From Siphonodentalium dalli (lineage: Eukaryota > Mollusca > Scaphopoda > Gadilida > Siphonodentaliidae), in contig CP136067.1 in the NCBI GenBank assembly GCA_032622095.1, positions 121,927,030-121,991,029 of the forward strand: 64,000 nucleotides of DNA, in the 5' to 3' direction. The translations under genes were made by a program, and so were the position numbers. Of the stretch, positions 21,210 through 32,245 are shown one piece after another; position 1 is the first letter of the stretch, and the number at the start of each line of letters is the position of its first letter. The notes beneath the pieces are model-generated. The model made no database searches and was not told the origin of the DNA. It worked only from the letters and a program-made list of their open reading frames with translations.

Positions 21210-22571
21210 AATACTGACAAAAACATAATCAGTGATAACACAACCAATGACTATACAAATACAAATCTGGAAAGTATAGCAAAAAACACCAGGGTCAACA
21301 AAAACCAACAAACACAAGATAACATCACCAAAACTAGCCCAAATGCTAGTAATGAAACTTGTCATAAATTCAACAAGGATAATAGTAAACCTATATGTCC
21401 AATATGTATGAATGAAATACATAACATCTATTTAAACTGTGGGAAATGTGATGAATGGTTTCACCCAAACTGTGAAGGCATAAGCGAACACCAAGCTAAT
21501 GCGGAAAATATCCAATCACACACCGATAATTACATATGCTCGATTTGTTATATGAAAGATCTAGAGCATACTCAAAAAATCAACATGTCTGCCCAACAAG
21601 ACATCACATCTGGTGACAGTCATGAAACTGTGCTTACGGGTAATAAAAATAAAACCATAGCAAAATCAAAAATTACAAAAACTAAACAAAAGAATAGTAG
21701 TAACACAGGCTGTAAAGATAACTGTGAAATGCAAAAGGCATCCCTACAAGCTGAAATAGCAAGGCTTGAGGATACTATAAATGAACAAGCAAAAACAAAT
21801 AAAATACTGAGAACAAGGAATGAAGTGGCTAATAACACAATACATCAAGCCAATGATACGTATCCACCATCAAATACGAATAACCATCTAAACATCATGC
21901 AACGATTACAACAGCTAGAACACGATCAGATTAAACTACGTCTAACAGAAGCAGAAAGAAATATTGAAACAATTCTTAGACGTAACGAAGTACATCATGC
22001 AAGGCAAAACCTGAGCCAGTATACACAAACAGAAGCAACAAACCCAAACAAAATCCGGGTAAACCAAAACAACTGTGTTAACCAAAATACTGTGCCTCAA
22101 CGCTGCTATATTGAAAACACCAACTTAATCAACCATATACCGGTAGCAACATCAGACTATCGTGTAGAAAATATTCGGAACGATAACATGCAGAATAATC
22201 ACAACTTACAACAACAAAAGCGTGTAATAACCGCAACAGATAAACAGAAAACTACCAACTGCCAGCGAGAACCTGAACATCATTTTTTAGAGCATGGCAG
22301 GGGGTCGACCCTAAGGGCCATACAAACAAATCATTACCAGTCTATACCACAGAAAACTATGACAGATCAGAAAACTGTGAGAAAGAACAAAATAGAAAAG
22401 CAAAACCATCAGCTTATACTACATCATGTCAGAACACAAATGACAAGCAATATAGCAACACAACCTCCACCAAACATAGTTTCATGCCACCCTCGACTAA
22501 GCAGTCGACTGCCGAAGCGGAACATGAACCTAGAAACTGTGACCTATATTCATGGGAGACAACATCAGTAA
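21207..22571 (+). CDS. LINE ORF with PHD finger
   Basis: 454 residues; the nominal start is TTG, and I believe the true start was upstream in the ORF now at 8004-9505. A complete C4HC3 PHD finger is visible: Cys64, Cys67, Cys78, Cys81, His86, Cys89, Cys111 and Cys114. PHD-like fingers occur in ORF1 proteins of several CR1-like LINEs, where they may contact chromatin or nucleic acid. A heptad region (about 175-260, with LQAEIARLEDTINEQ) follows, then a long N/Q/T-rich tail. The last 88 bp overlap the endonuclease frame at 22484 in a different register. That could be a genuine ORF overlap or a frameshift. Confidence 0.75.
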   Translation: MNTDKNIISDNTTNDYTNTNLESIAKNTRVNKNQQTQDNITKTSPNASNETCHKFNKDNSKPICPICMNEIHNIYLNCGKCDEWFHPNCEGISEHQANAENIQSHTDNYICSICYMKDLEHTQKINMSAQQDITSGDSHETVLTGNKNKTIAKSKITKTKQKNSSNTGCKDNCEMQKASLQAEIARLEDTINEQAKTNKILRTRNEVANNTIHQANDTYPPSNTNNHLNIMQRLQQLEHDQIKLRLTEAERNIETILRRNEVHHARQNLSQYTQTEATNPNKIRVNQNNCVNQNTVPQRCYIENTNLINHIPVATSDYRVENIRNDNMQNNHNLQQQKRVITATDKQKTTNCQREPEHHFLEHGRGSTLRAIQTNHYQSIPQKTMTDQKTVRKNKIEKQNHQLILHHVRTQMTSNIATQPPPNIVSCHPRLSSRLPKRNMNLETVTYIHGRQHQ

Positions 22572-23605
22572 TAAATCAACATTCTCCGTTAAGAATCGAA
22601 AATATAATTGAGACACAAAAACTCAATATAGCTTCAATTAACATCCAAAATATAACCACAAACAAAGTGGTATTACAACATGCAATAGAAACATATGACA
22701 TCATATGTATCCAAGAACACTGGCTTTTCCAATATCAAATTGCTCGAATAAAAGAACTAGCGGAAAACTTTAACAACTTCAGTAAGTCAGTAGATCAGAA
22801 TGAACCATTGCCACCAAACATGCGGGTCAGGGGCTATGGGGGAGTATCAACCTTATGGCACAAAAATCTCAATAAAATCATCAACGCTAAAGAAGATGGT
22901 GACAACCGAATTATCTGTATTACAATCAAAAGCAGCCCAACAAATATATGCCTAATAAATGCATACATGCCCAGTAATACTCACTCGGCTGATACAAAAG
23001 ATAAAGATGAATACAATGAGACACTGGAAAAAATATATTCTATTATGATAAAATACTCAGATCATAAAATAATAATAGCAGGGGATATGAACGCTTCATT
23101 AGATAGACAACCACCTAATGAGCAAGACAAACTTTTCAAAAAGTTCTATATAGACCATGAGCTTACCATACCCAATGGATATGTCCCGGAATTCACATTT
23201 AGACATCATAATGGGAAATCACAATCCATCATGGACTATTTTATTGAATCCACAAAACATGACAAAATTCTATCAAATATGCAAGTTATCGATGTTCCAT
23301 CAAATGTATCTGATCATGAGCTCATTAAAGTCGAAATGAAAATAGCACCCTTTGAAAAAATACAAAATAGTCTTGAAAACATCTCACAAAAAAGAACAAA
23401 CTGGAAAAACTGTGATTTAGTCCTCTACAGACAGCATATAGACAAAACCAATCACCTAACACAGACCACTATACACAATAATCTGGAAGAATCCATTGTG
23501 CAGTTTGGCCAAATGATAATAAGCGCAAATGATAATAAGCGCAGCAGAGAAAGCCACACCTGCCAAAAAGCTCCAATGGTAAAAAACAATGGAACCCCAG
23601 TATAG
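22484..23605 (+). CDS. LINE APE-type endonuclease
   Basis: 373 residues. The catalytic set looks complete: Asn53 (SINIQN), Glu78 (IQEHWL), Tyr161 (NAYMP), Asp201 and Asn203 (IAGDMNASL), Asp251 (SIMDYF), and the SDH triad end at 276-278 (VSDHELI). It nicks the target strand for target-primed reverse transcription. The frame breaks at 23580-23605, in an A-run, before the RT. The neighbouring frame continues as KKQWNPSIASAIQ and leads into the RT part. Confidence 0.85.
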   Translation: MPPSTKQSTAEAEHEPRNCDLYSWETTSVINQHSPLRIENIIETQKLNIASINIQNITTNKVVLQHAIETYDIICIQEHWLFQYQIARIKELAENFNNFSKSVDQNEPLPPNMRVRGYGGVSTLWHKNLNKIINAKEDGDNRIICITIKSSPTNICLINAYMPSNTHSADTKDKDEYNETLEKIYSIMIKYSDHKIIIAGDMNASLDRQPPNEQDKLFKKFYIDHELTIPNGYVPEFTFRHHNGKSQSIMDYFIESTKHDKILSNMQVIDVPSNVSDHELIKVEMKIAPFEKIQNSLENISQKRTNWKNCDLVLYRQHIDKTNHLTQTTIHNNLEESIVQFGQMIISANDNKRSRESHTCQKAPMVKNNGTPV

Positions 23606-26084
23606 CCAGTGCGATACAAGAAAGTAAAAAGCCCCATTATCAATGGAAAACGGCAGGTAGGCCAGTTGACACAAATAATCCACTTAAAATGGCAAAAATG
23701 GCCACTAAAAAGAAATTAAGATGTACACAAAGGCAACAAATAGCTGCAGAGAGAACCCAACTATATGATGAAATCTCTCAAGCCAATGCATCTAATGATC
23801 AAGTACTATTCTATAAACTTATAAACAAACAAAGGCTCACCAAGAGTGTAGTCACTGAGTATATTGAAATAGATGGACACCAATATGGTGCCGAACAGAT
23901 GATGGATGGGTGGTTTAAACACTTCAAAAAACTGTCAGAACCAAAAACTGCCGATAGATTTGATGATACATTCCACAAACAAGTCTCGGCTGATATTGAA
24001 GCTATTGAACAAATATGTCGTGCTAATACACCACCTTTAGAACCAGTCACACTGCATGAAATTAAAACAATTGTCAATAAGCTCAAACTAAATAAAGCAG
24101 CTGACTATGCTGGAATTACGGCTGAACACCTCAAATATAGCATAGAAGAAACTGCTCCAATAATCATGAACACCATAAACACTATATATGAAAACGAGAA
24201 GTGCCAAAATAAATAAAAATCGGCATATTAACACCTGTACCAAAAAAGGACAAAGACCCAACAAAACCAGGGAATTACAGGGGCATAACTATCAGCTCCA
24301 TAATATGTAAAATCCTAGAAGCAACCCTGCAAGACAAACTAGACAACATACTATTACCATCACAAAATAAAATGCAACGTGGCTTCACTCAAGGCACATC
24401 ACCTCTAGTTGCTGGGCTTATGATAACTGAAGCATACAATGAAAGCAAAGACTTAAATGAGACATTAATATTAGAAACCCTGGATGCTGAAAAAGCATTT
24501 GACGTTGTATGGCATAAAAGCCTACTGAGAAAACTTTTCATTGATGGGATCCACAGCGACCTATGGCTACTTGTAAATTCATTACATCATGAGGCGAATA
24601 CAAAGGTAAAATGGGGTGGATCATACTCCTCAGATATACTACTTCACCAAGGAATAAGACAAGGGGCTATATAATCAGCAATGCTCTATAAAAGATTTAA
24701 CAACGACATGCTAAATCAGCTAAGTAATAATGCAGCTGGGTTTAAAATTGGCACAATTGATATAACAGCCCCCACCTGTGCAGATGATGTAGCCATCTTA
24801 GCAAAAACAACATCTGATTTACAAACTCTCACAAGTATTGTATACAACAACTCATGTAAAGATCGATTCGCAATGAACGCAACTAAATGCGAAATTGTCC
24901 AAATGAAAACATCTACACAAAAAATGAATGGTGAAATAAAAACTGTCCTAGGTGGAACTCCTGTTAATATCGTAGGCTCCACCAAACACCTAGGTGTAGA
25001 GCGTAATCCAACAAATACCCCAGATATCCCAAAACGAATAACAATGGGCAGACGAACCCTATACTCCTTGATGGGTACAGGGCTACATGGAACAAACGGC
25101 ATATCACCAGTAATAGCATACCAAATGTGGAACACTTTTGTCATTCCTAGAATGCTGCATGGTATAGAAATCCTGCATATGAAGAAAAAAAGACATAGAT
25201 GAACTCGAACGTTTCCAACGAAAAACCATGAGACAATTGCAGAGTTTAATCAACACGCACAGCAAATGCTGCTACAAACGCACTTATTGGAGCTATTCCC
25301 ATCCAAGGCACTATAGATCTCAAAATTACAACATTCTATATTAATATAGCCAAAACACACAACTCTGCAGAGCGAGATCTTGCAATAAGGCAACTTATCA
25401 TGAAAAATGACAACAGCCATAGCTGGTTTATACATGTCAGAGACATACTTTCCAAATATACCCTTCCTGACCCACTGCATATCATAAACACCATCCACAG
25501 TAAGGAAGATGCCAACAAATGGAAAACAATATGTAAAAAAGCTATATACCAATATTGGCATGATATTAATGACAAGAGAGTTCTCCAGTAAAACAACATT
25601 AGCAATGATCAAACTGCAAAAAAATTCCAGCAGCAAATGTCATCTTGTATGGGATTCATCAAAATACTCGCCCGCTGCCACAAAAAAGGCTATTATAAAA
25701 ACATGGTTGATGACAGACACTTATTTACTACAAATAAATAGAAAAAGATTCAGACAAAACCTGACCTCTGCCATATGTCCACTATGCAAACTAGCTGATG
25801 AGGACAGAATACACTTCATTTCACAATGTACGAACACTAGTAACCAACGACATCGTTACATACAAAAACTCAAATTATGTCTCTCAAAAACTACCACTGA
25901 CAAATACATTATTGATCAACCAGAACTCTTAACTCAATTAACCTTAGACTGCACAAAACTAGAAACCTGGAACCTCACCGATATAGAAAAAGAACAAATT
26001 GAAAAACTGGCAAGAAATTTCTTATACTCAATCCATGTGCATAGAGTAAACACTTTGAAAACAGAAGCAGACAAGCACATATAA
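23606..26084 (+). pseudogene. LINE reverse transcriptase and C-terminal region (broken)
   Basis: RT pieces appear in order. The finger region is at 23689-24216. RGITISSIICKILE and ETLDAEKAFDVVWH (motif A) lie at about 24270-24510. HQGIRQGAI is followed by an in-frame stop at 24672-24674 (motif B). CADDVAIL (motif C) is at about 24780. A thumb region runs to 25202. The C-terminal part is broken at about 25200-25510 and resumes at 25509-26084 with CPLCKLADEDRIHFISQC, a Cys/His segment common at LINE ends. At least four frameshifts or stops disable it. The motif style differs from the antisense LINE, so this is another family. Confidence 0.8.
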
Positions 26085-27115
26085 AATGACAAACTAGCCG
26101 AGCTGTACAGGCAAAACAACTACCTGTAAATATTCTTGTCAATACGACAATTTTAACTATACCAATCTTAAAAACAAAACAAAAATATACATGTACCTAT
26201 GTACATATGAAAGCTCAACTTAAAAGTTTTTAAGTGCAACTTACGCACACACAAATCTTTTAACTCACTAGTACCACAATTTTACCAACTATTTTATCAT
26301 TACTGTAGTTTTACTTGGTTTTATTTGACTTATTTTTACTTCCATTATTTTATATACCCAATATAATGGGGTGCTCCTCACTTAAAGGAGGGAAATCCAC
26401 AACAAGCAAGCAATTAAACAATATATATATCGGTCTAAATTTAAACCAATCACTTTGTCTGTTAATGTTTTCCTCAAAGAGTTGGCATATAGATACGATT
26501 GCGAAAAATATACAGCACGATGTCAATCGAAACTTTCAGAATTCTTGAAAAACTGGTTCCTTATAGAAAAAGCTTTAAACAAACAGGTGACTTAATAAAA
26601 AATCGACAAAGTTACTTAAATTTTTGAGACTCATATCGATTATCACGCAGTCAGTTAAAACATATACTATCTACCACCATCTCCATGATAGCCTCTATGT
26701 TGAGAGTTGAGTCCATCCGAAACATCCGACATATTTATAATACATTTACTATATATACTATGCATATGCATATATTTATGTATTATATAACTTTATACCA
26801 CTGGTGTGCGAATGTTGTGAGCCAGGCGAGTGCGTGCAGAAAGAAAGAGATATGTGTGAACGCGAGGAATGCCATATCTGTATACACATATCAATGCCAT
26901 TGAACATTCTGTATTTGACATTCCTCAATGTGATTGTTTCTTCAATAAACATTTAAAAAAAAAAAAACACCAATCTCGATGCAGCGCTCAGCACGCTTTT
27001 GTCCCTAGATTGTCATTGATTGTCGTTGATTGTACAACAATGCGCCGATCCCAGCTTGCGACCAGGTGGTTTCGCGAGACCAAGTCCTGACATGGAACAC
27101 CGTGATTATTAGGGT
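26085..27115 (+). other. LINE 3' region and non-coding DNA
   Basis: No gene. The first ~300 bp probably hold the 3' untranslated part of the preceding LINE; the end is not clear-cut. A run of 12 A at about 26955-26967 follows aataaacattt. Confidence 0.4.
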
Positions 27116-27144
27116 GGTCTATACCTGAGACCAGAATTCAGCCG
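27116..27144 (-). repeat. Possible right terminal inverted repeat of a large element
   Basis: It is inverted relative to 5050-5078 (about 25 of 29 bases match) and followed by TAT. See the left copy. Confidence 0.35.
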
Positions 27145-27149
27145 TATAT

Positions 27150-27560
27150 GTCCCAGAAAAAACGCTTTTAAGTCATAAGAATTACAACTCAAGTTGTTTG
27201 AATTTCGGCCCCAAACATAAAACAGCTATTTGTACGACATGGAACATAAAAGAGTGGTCCTTGTGAATATATTTATGATATGGTTAAAATAAAGAGCGCT
27301 TGTTTCAATTATGCGCGAAAAAATTACTGTTGGAAAAAGGCTATAACCAATGCCAGTATTTTACAGAGTATAAGTAGCCGATATTTCAAAATTTCAGTTA
27401 TTTGTCAATCTATCTTATACCTTCTTTCAAACTACGTAAACAACATATGGAAGCTCTAATGAGCCATGTCCGTTTAATAATTGGCGTGAACACGATCAAA
27501 TATTGAATTTCATTGTCCACTGCCAGTGGGATTGCCATAGGTCTAAAAGGTTGCAATAAC
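27150..27560 (+). repeat. Dispersed repeat R, copy 1
   Basis: It shares the blocks gaacataaaagag, gatatggt, aaataaagagcg, ttgtcaa, ctatctt and gctctaatgagcc with copy 2 at 27840-28086 plus 29889-29960. Non-coding. Confidence 0.65.
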
Positions 27561-27839
27561 ACTAGTGTGTGCACATAAAGTCAGGTTTAATTTGATATAT
27601 AAGTGGCATACAATAATTTCACAATCTGTCTAGACAAACAAATATTTCTTTCTGACTGACATATATCGCCCGGGCGGATTTTCGCATTGATGTCATCATT
27701 TCGCCCAACCATTTAAAACAAAAGTTAAAACCACATGGCGCTTACGCTTCAAAATACACATAATAATACATGTATACGATTTTGAATTTTTCCAGGTAAC
27801 GAATTGGGTCGATACATATTTGAGCTACCATTATGCGAG

Positions 27840-28086
27840 CAAAATATAACCCAGAAAGACGCACCGAAGTCATAAAAATACAACGTTGAACACAGTGTTT
27901 TTGGGTCACAGACAAAAACATCAATCTGCGTGGAATGGAACATAAAAGAGCGGTATGTGTTAGTCGATTCCTGATATGGTAGAAATAAAGAGCGTTTGTT
28001 TCATACGTTTTATATACGTTTTGCTTGTTTCACTGCTATCATGGCTATATGACTTGTGCAATAAGTCAACCAATCAATATTTCGTG
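27840..28086 (+). repeat. Dispersed repeat R, copy 2, left part
   Basis: It matches copy 1 as far as cctatctt and is then interrupted by a LINE. The similarity resumes at 29889 with gctctaatgagcc at about 29936. Confidence 0.65.
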
Positions 28087-29888
28087 CATTTGTCAACCTA
28101 TCTTGTATAAACACCAATATGGATTTAGACCAAATCACTCAACATTTCATCCGATTATGCACCTTTTAGACCATCTCGTTAAAAATAATGATAAACCGAC
28201 ACGGGATTCCACCTTAGCTGTATTTATTGATTTATCTAAAGCATTCGATACGATCGACCACGACATACTGATATCGAAACTTGACCACTATGGCATCAGG
28301 GGTGTAGCAATGTCATGGTTCCATAGTTACCTGAATGAGAGGAGGCAATACGTTGAATATAGTGGGAGTACTTCTCACCTTATGAATACTTCCTGTGGAG
28401 TCCCACAAGGCTCAATTCTTGGGCCGATTATTTTTTTAATATACGTGAATGATATGGTAAATTCTACAACAATGGACATTTTATCGTATGCCGATGACAC
28501 TACACTATTCACAAGCGGTAAAGATGGCGAACTAGTACAAAGTTATGTCAACAATGAATTAGCCAATGTATCCGATTGGTGCTGCTGTAATAAACTATCA
28601 ATTAATATTAATAAAAGCAATTATATGCTTTTACACCCGCAAAACAATGACAACAAATGGAATACTTTGACATTAAAGCTAAATAACATTCAATTGAACC
28701 GGATATGGAATCTTGGGCGTGAATCATCGACACGATTTCTAGGTATCCACATTGATGAAAACTTGACATTCAAAAAGCACATATCCATAATCTGCTCCAA
28801 AATATCACATGCAATCTATTGCAGGTGAAAAACTTTTTCCCAAGTAAAGCATTGAAAACATTGTACTATGCACTGATTCAAAGCCACTTAGTTTATGGTA
28901 TCCAAATATGGGGTCATGTCCCGGAAGTCAAGAAAGTATTCCTATTACAAAAACGAGCATTGCTTATAATATGCAATAAGAAGTACAGGAGTCACACAGA
29001 TCCACTCTTTAAAAAAGAGAAAATCTTGAAAATATATGACTTACACACTCTCAATTCGTCAATTTTCATGCATGACTGGTGTTATAATCGCCTGCCCGCG
29101 TCTTTGGAATGATGTACAACAAACGAGCAAAATCAACACCTAGACACCCGAATCCCGTACTATTAGAACTACCTAGAACTGACTGGTCGGGAAAACTACC
29201 CCACCACGCCTTCCACACAACATGGAACAATATGGAAAAAGATTATACATCTTGCCAAAGCAGGCACACATTGAAGAAGCGCTTACAGATAGCCATGCTG
29301 AGAAATTACCCAGAAAATGTACGATGTAAAAACAAAGGATGTCCCGACTGTGCTCTTAAATAATACGAATATGACCCTATACCACTAGACATATATATAA
29401 ACATTATATATTTGTACTGTTAATTTGAATTATCCCTAAACCTCACTCAACACAAAGACTTTCCGGCGATCTATAAAGATTCCTCTTATAAAAACTAAAT
29501 ACTTTGTTCTTAAAATACCCATGGAACTGGAATCGAAACTGTTCATATGTGTTAGAAAATATGAAAAGTTCAAAACATTATTATGGAGAGATAATGCATT
29601 ATCGATCTTATAACTAGTCTGGATTGTCTCACAACCACACCGATACTTGTTTGTGATATGCCCTAAATATTATGTTCTAGATACTTTTATATGTATATGA
29701 TTATAGTCTGTACGTGTGCGTGGATATGAAATACAAGCCATCGATTCAATTATTTATAGTGATATAGGGGGTAGCAGGAAGACAGCCCGATATGGCTAGG
29801 CTAACCCCCAACAATATACAACATTACCTTTTATGTGTTACTTCCATTGTATTATTCATGTGTATATTGTAAATAAATTATCCTATCC
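28087..29888 (+). pseudogene. 5'-truncated LINE: reverse transcriptase fragment
   Basis: RT in pieces. At 28025-28828 (real similarity from about 28100) there are YGFRPNHST, FIDLSKAFDTIDH (motif A), GVPQGSILGPIIF (motif B) and YADDTTLF (motif C, intact). At 28819-29112 lies the thumb (LKTLYYALIQSHLVYGIQIWG), and at 29109-29363 the C-terminal region (TTWNNMEK). Two frameshifts separate the pieces. The 3' end carries a TATCC tail at about 29878-29900. The copy sits inside repeat R with cctatctt on both sides, consistent with a target duplication. CR1/jockey-like motif style. Confidence 0.85.
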
Positions 29889-29900
29889 TATCCTATCTTA
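29878..29900 (+). repeat. TATCC microsatellite tail of the LINE
   Basis: tatcctatcctatcctatct follows aataaat. Short tandem tails of this kind are typical of the 3' end of CR1-like LINEs. Confidence 0.75.
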
Positions 29901-30014
29901 TCTATCCTTCCAAATTGCGTACAAATAATTTGGACGCTCTAATGAGCCCGAAATACACGACTTAATGATATACCGGCTTCATATGCTCTGAAAAATTCTT
30001 GCCATGGTTGCCAT

Positions 30015-30400
30015 GAATAAATTGGAGAATTACAACATAAGGAACAAAGTAGAAGTGAATCTTCAGAAAACGAAATGCCTGATATTCAGGAAACGATCAA
30101 CAAAAAAACTAAATGCCTTTAAAATAAGCAACACTCTGTTAAGAAACAGTTAAGGATATGAGCAAATGGAAAATTTTGCAAAGCCCAGATGGATGTTAAC
30201 AACACAGGGATAAAAGCAATGTATAGTTTAATGTCATCCTTGCGCAAACATGAAATTTTCTCAGTAAGCATTTGATGTAAACTATTTGACAAGCTGATAA
30301 AACCTATCGTTCTGTATGGTTGATTTCACCAACCAATATTCGTAAACTTTGATGAAAAAGAAAAGTTTATATTCCTCATGAAGGCTGAAAACCCGAGCAC
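30015..30400 (+). pseudogene. LINE reverse transcriptase thumb remnant
   Basis: The translation shows VNLQKTKCLIFRK and LNAFKISNTLL and then, in shifted frames, fragments equivalent to IKAMYSLMSSLRK and LIKPIVLYG. This is the region after RT motif C. It is riddled with stops and frameshifts, has no 5' part, and is an old remnant. Confidence 0.7.
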
Positions 30401-30740
30401 TTGCAATCTGATCTGTAACATGGTTCGGCAGTTTTCCGCAAATAATTGAGAATATAGTGTTGAGTTACCAATACATGTTTATATATATTTCTATATGAAG
30501 TTGTCTTAGCTTGTGTTAAATTATCTGTATTATGACAACTGCCCCGCGTGAATGTATTTTTTATGTTTTATATACCCGCCTGCAAACAACCGTGTTTTAT
30601 GTTTGTGCTCCAGTTAACACATGCATAAGAACGATCCAAAAATACTGCACTTTGTACTGTATACAATGTACCTGATTGTTGAATCGATAAAAGGACAGCG
30701 GTCGCAAAAGGGATACATACCCCTTATACACCACTGCACA

Positions 30741-30983
30741 ATGAAGCTACAAATATTGATTGCAGTTATAACGACCATTATCTGGCTTTTGTTCTCGGCT
30801 TGGTGGGCGCGGACTCAGTCGGTTAGCAAAGTACATTATAATCGACTGGCCGTCAAAACACATATATCGTTCGGGTGGATTGGAACGGCGTGGTATAAAC
30901 TTGTGAAATTTAACAACCACGCAGTCACTGAGTTTCAACACGTCAACAAAGCAACACAGGAATGGAATAAATATTCTCGTTGA
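30741..30983 (+). CDS. Small single-pass membrane protein, unknown
   Basis: 80 residues from ATG 30741; an in-frame upstream extension to 30621 is possible. A hydrophobic segment at residues 5-24 (ILIAVITTIIWLLFSAWW) is followed by a basic, aromatic-rich tail with no domain I recognise. It ends 18 bp before the glycosyltransferase start, in another frame. The layout resembles the signal-anchor end of a Golgi type II enzyme, so it may be a relic of a duplicated glycosyltransferase or an upstream ORF on the same transcript. It could also be chance. Confidence 0.35.
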   Translation: MKLQILIAVITTIIWLLFSAWWARTQSVSKVHYNRLAVKTHISFGWIGTAWYKLVKFNNHAVTEFQHVNKATQEWNKYSR

Positions 30984-31000
30984 CTGATATCAGTTGAAAT

Positions 31001-32245
31001 ATGGTCTGGATTACGAATATTCTAGTGAAGTGTAGCAATCCATGGGTTATATGGTTAAATTTCTGTTTGGTATGTTTGTACCTAACGTATTATATAATCG
31101 GCATGGGTCATGCGATGCACGGACGTACGCCGACGTTTCAATGGAGGATGAATGATATTAGTCACGTGACTGGTAATAGACCGGTTAACAGCACGCACCC
31201 TACACCGACAATCTCACGGAATTATTCACACATTATACATATAACATCCAAAACCCCGGCTACCAACAGCGGTTCGTTGCGCTTTTCGGAAGGAATTCCA
31301 AAAATGACGTCATTGAATCCTTTGCATGGAAGGAATTTAAGTCGCACTACGGTGGTACATGTGACGTCAATAGGACTGAATGAAACGTGGTTCATAAAAC
31401 GAGTCAGGAAGGAATATTCGCTAGATTATAAGCCGGTGCTCTCCCCCAAAGGCTTCTGCAAGGGGAATAACTCATTAGACGTGTTGATACTTATACCGTC
31501 AATCCACACACATCGGAAATATCGTGACGTAATAAGGACAACGTGGGGAAGTGTGGGGAAAACCCATCGATGGCCGCACAAAAATTTAGAAATTACAGAG
31601 CAAGTTAAAGTTGTGTTTGTCTTCGGAATGAATGGAAATAAAACTATAGAAGATTCGCTGCAAAAAGAGGCTAATGAAACAAATGATATTTTGCAGTATG
31701 ATTTCCGGGATAGTCTCTTTAACCTGTCAGTTAAGGTGCTGGTAGGTCTTCGGTGGATGTCGTCGGAGTGTTCTCGTTGTAGGTTCGTACTCAAATGCGA
31801 AGAGGATACATTCGTTAATATTCCAGCGTTGCTGACTCATTTAAAAACTACCAACAAAAAAGCCATATTAGGAAACATCATCCAGAACCAAACAGTTTTC
31901 AGGAATGGTACACACGGCGTTACCCTGGCAACGTACCCAAATAGGATTTATCCAACATATGCCTCGGGAAATTTGTATCTCATTCCCGGAAAGGTGTCAA
32001 AATTTATTGTGTCTGTTGCGGAATACCTGCCTTATGTGGATATGGAGGACGTTTTCGTTACGGGTATTCTTGCGAAAGTCGTTAAAGCGGAACACCAGGC
32101 GCTCAATTCAACGTTGTACATCGACGCCGGGCCTCCCCATAGATGCGATTTCATCCGCAATAAAAAGATATACGGACAACATGTGGGCCCCAAACTCATG
32201 GATGAAATTTGGAAGAATTTGAACACCACGGAAGAATGCTCATGA
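31001..32245 (+). CDS. Beta-1,3-galactosyltransferase-like protein (GT31 family)
   Basis: 414 residues in one uninterrupted exon-like frame. The N-terminal membrane anchor at about 15-34 (WVIWLNFCLVCLYLTYYIIG) predicts a type II Golgi enzyme with a Ser/Thr-rich stem. GT31 motifs follow: YRDVIRTTWGS at 174-184, VKVVFVFG at 202-209, NDILQYDFRDSLFNLSVK at 228-245, KCEEDTFVN at 265-273, YPTYASGNLYLI at 317-328 and EDVFVTG at 349-355. The family transfers galactose or GlcNAc from UDP-sugar to glycoproteins or glycolipids. The usual metal-binding DxD is E-E-D here (267-269), a conservative change to note. Roughly a dozen N-glycosylation sequons are present. It is the only clear host gene in the window; acceptor specificity cannot be told. 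Confidence 0.85.
   Translation: MVWITNILVKCSNPWVIWLNFCLVCLYLTYYIIGMGHAMHGRTPTFQWRMNDISHVTGNRPVNSTHPTPTISRNYSHIIHITSKTPATNSGSLRFSEGIPKMTSLNPLHGRNLSRTTVVHVTSIGLNETWFIKRVRKEYSLDYKPVLSPKGFCKGNNSLDVLILIPSIHTHRKYRDVIRTTWGSVGKTHRWPHKNLEITEQVKVVFVFGMNGNKTIEDSLQKEANETNDILQYDFRDSLFNLSVKVLVGLRWMSSECSRCRFVLKCEEDTFVNIPALLTHLKTTNKKAILGNIIQNQTVFRNGTHGVTLATYPNRIYPTYASGNLYLIPGKVSKFIVSVAEYLPYVDMEDVFVTGILAKVVKAEHQALNSTLYIDAGPPHRCDFIRNKKIYGQHVGPKLMDEIWKNLNTTEECS

Noticed and set aside
30741-32245. Bacterial-style operon of the small ORF and GT31 gene
   Set aside because: All surrounding elements are eukaryotic and no ribosome-binding site is evident; proximity alone is not an operon.
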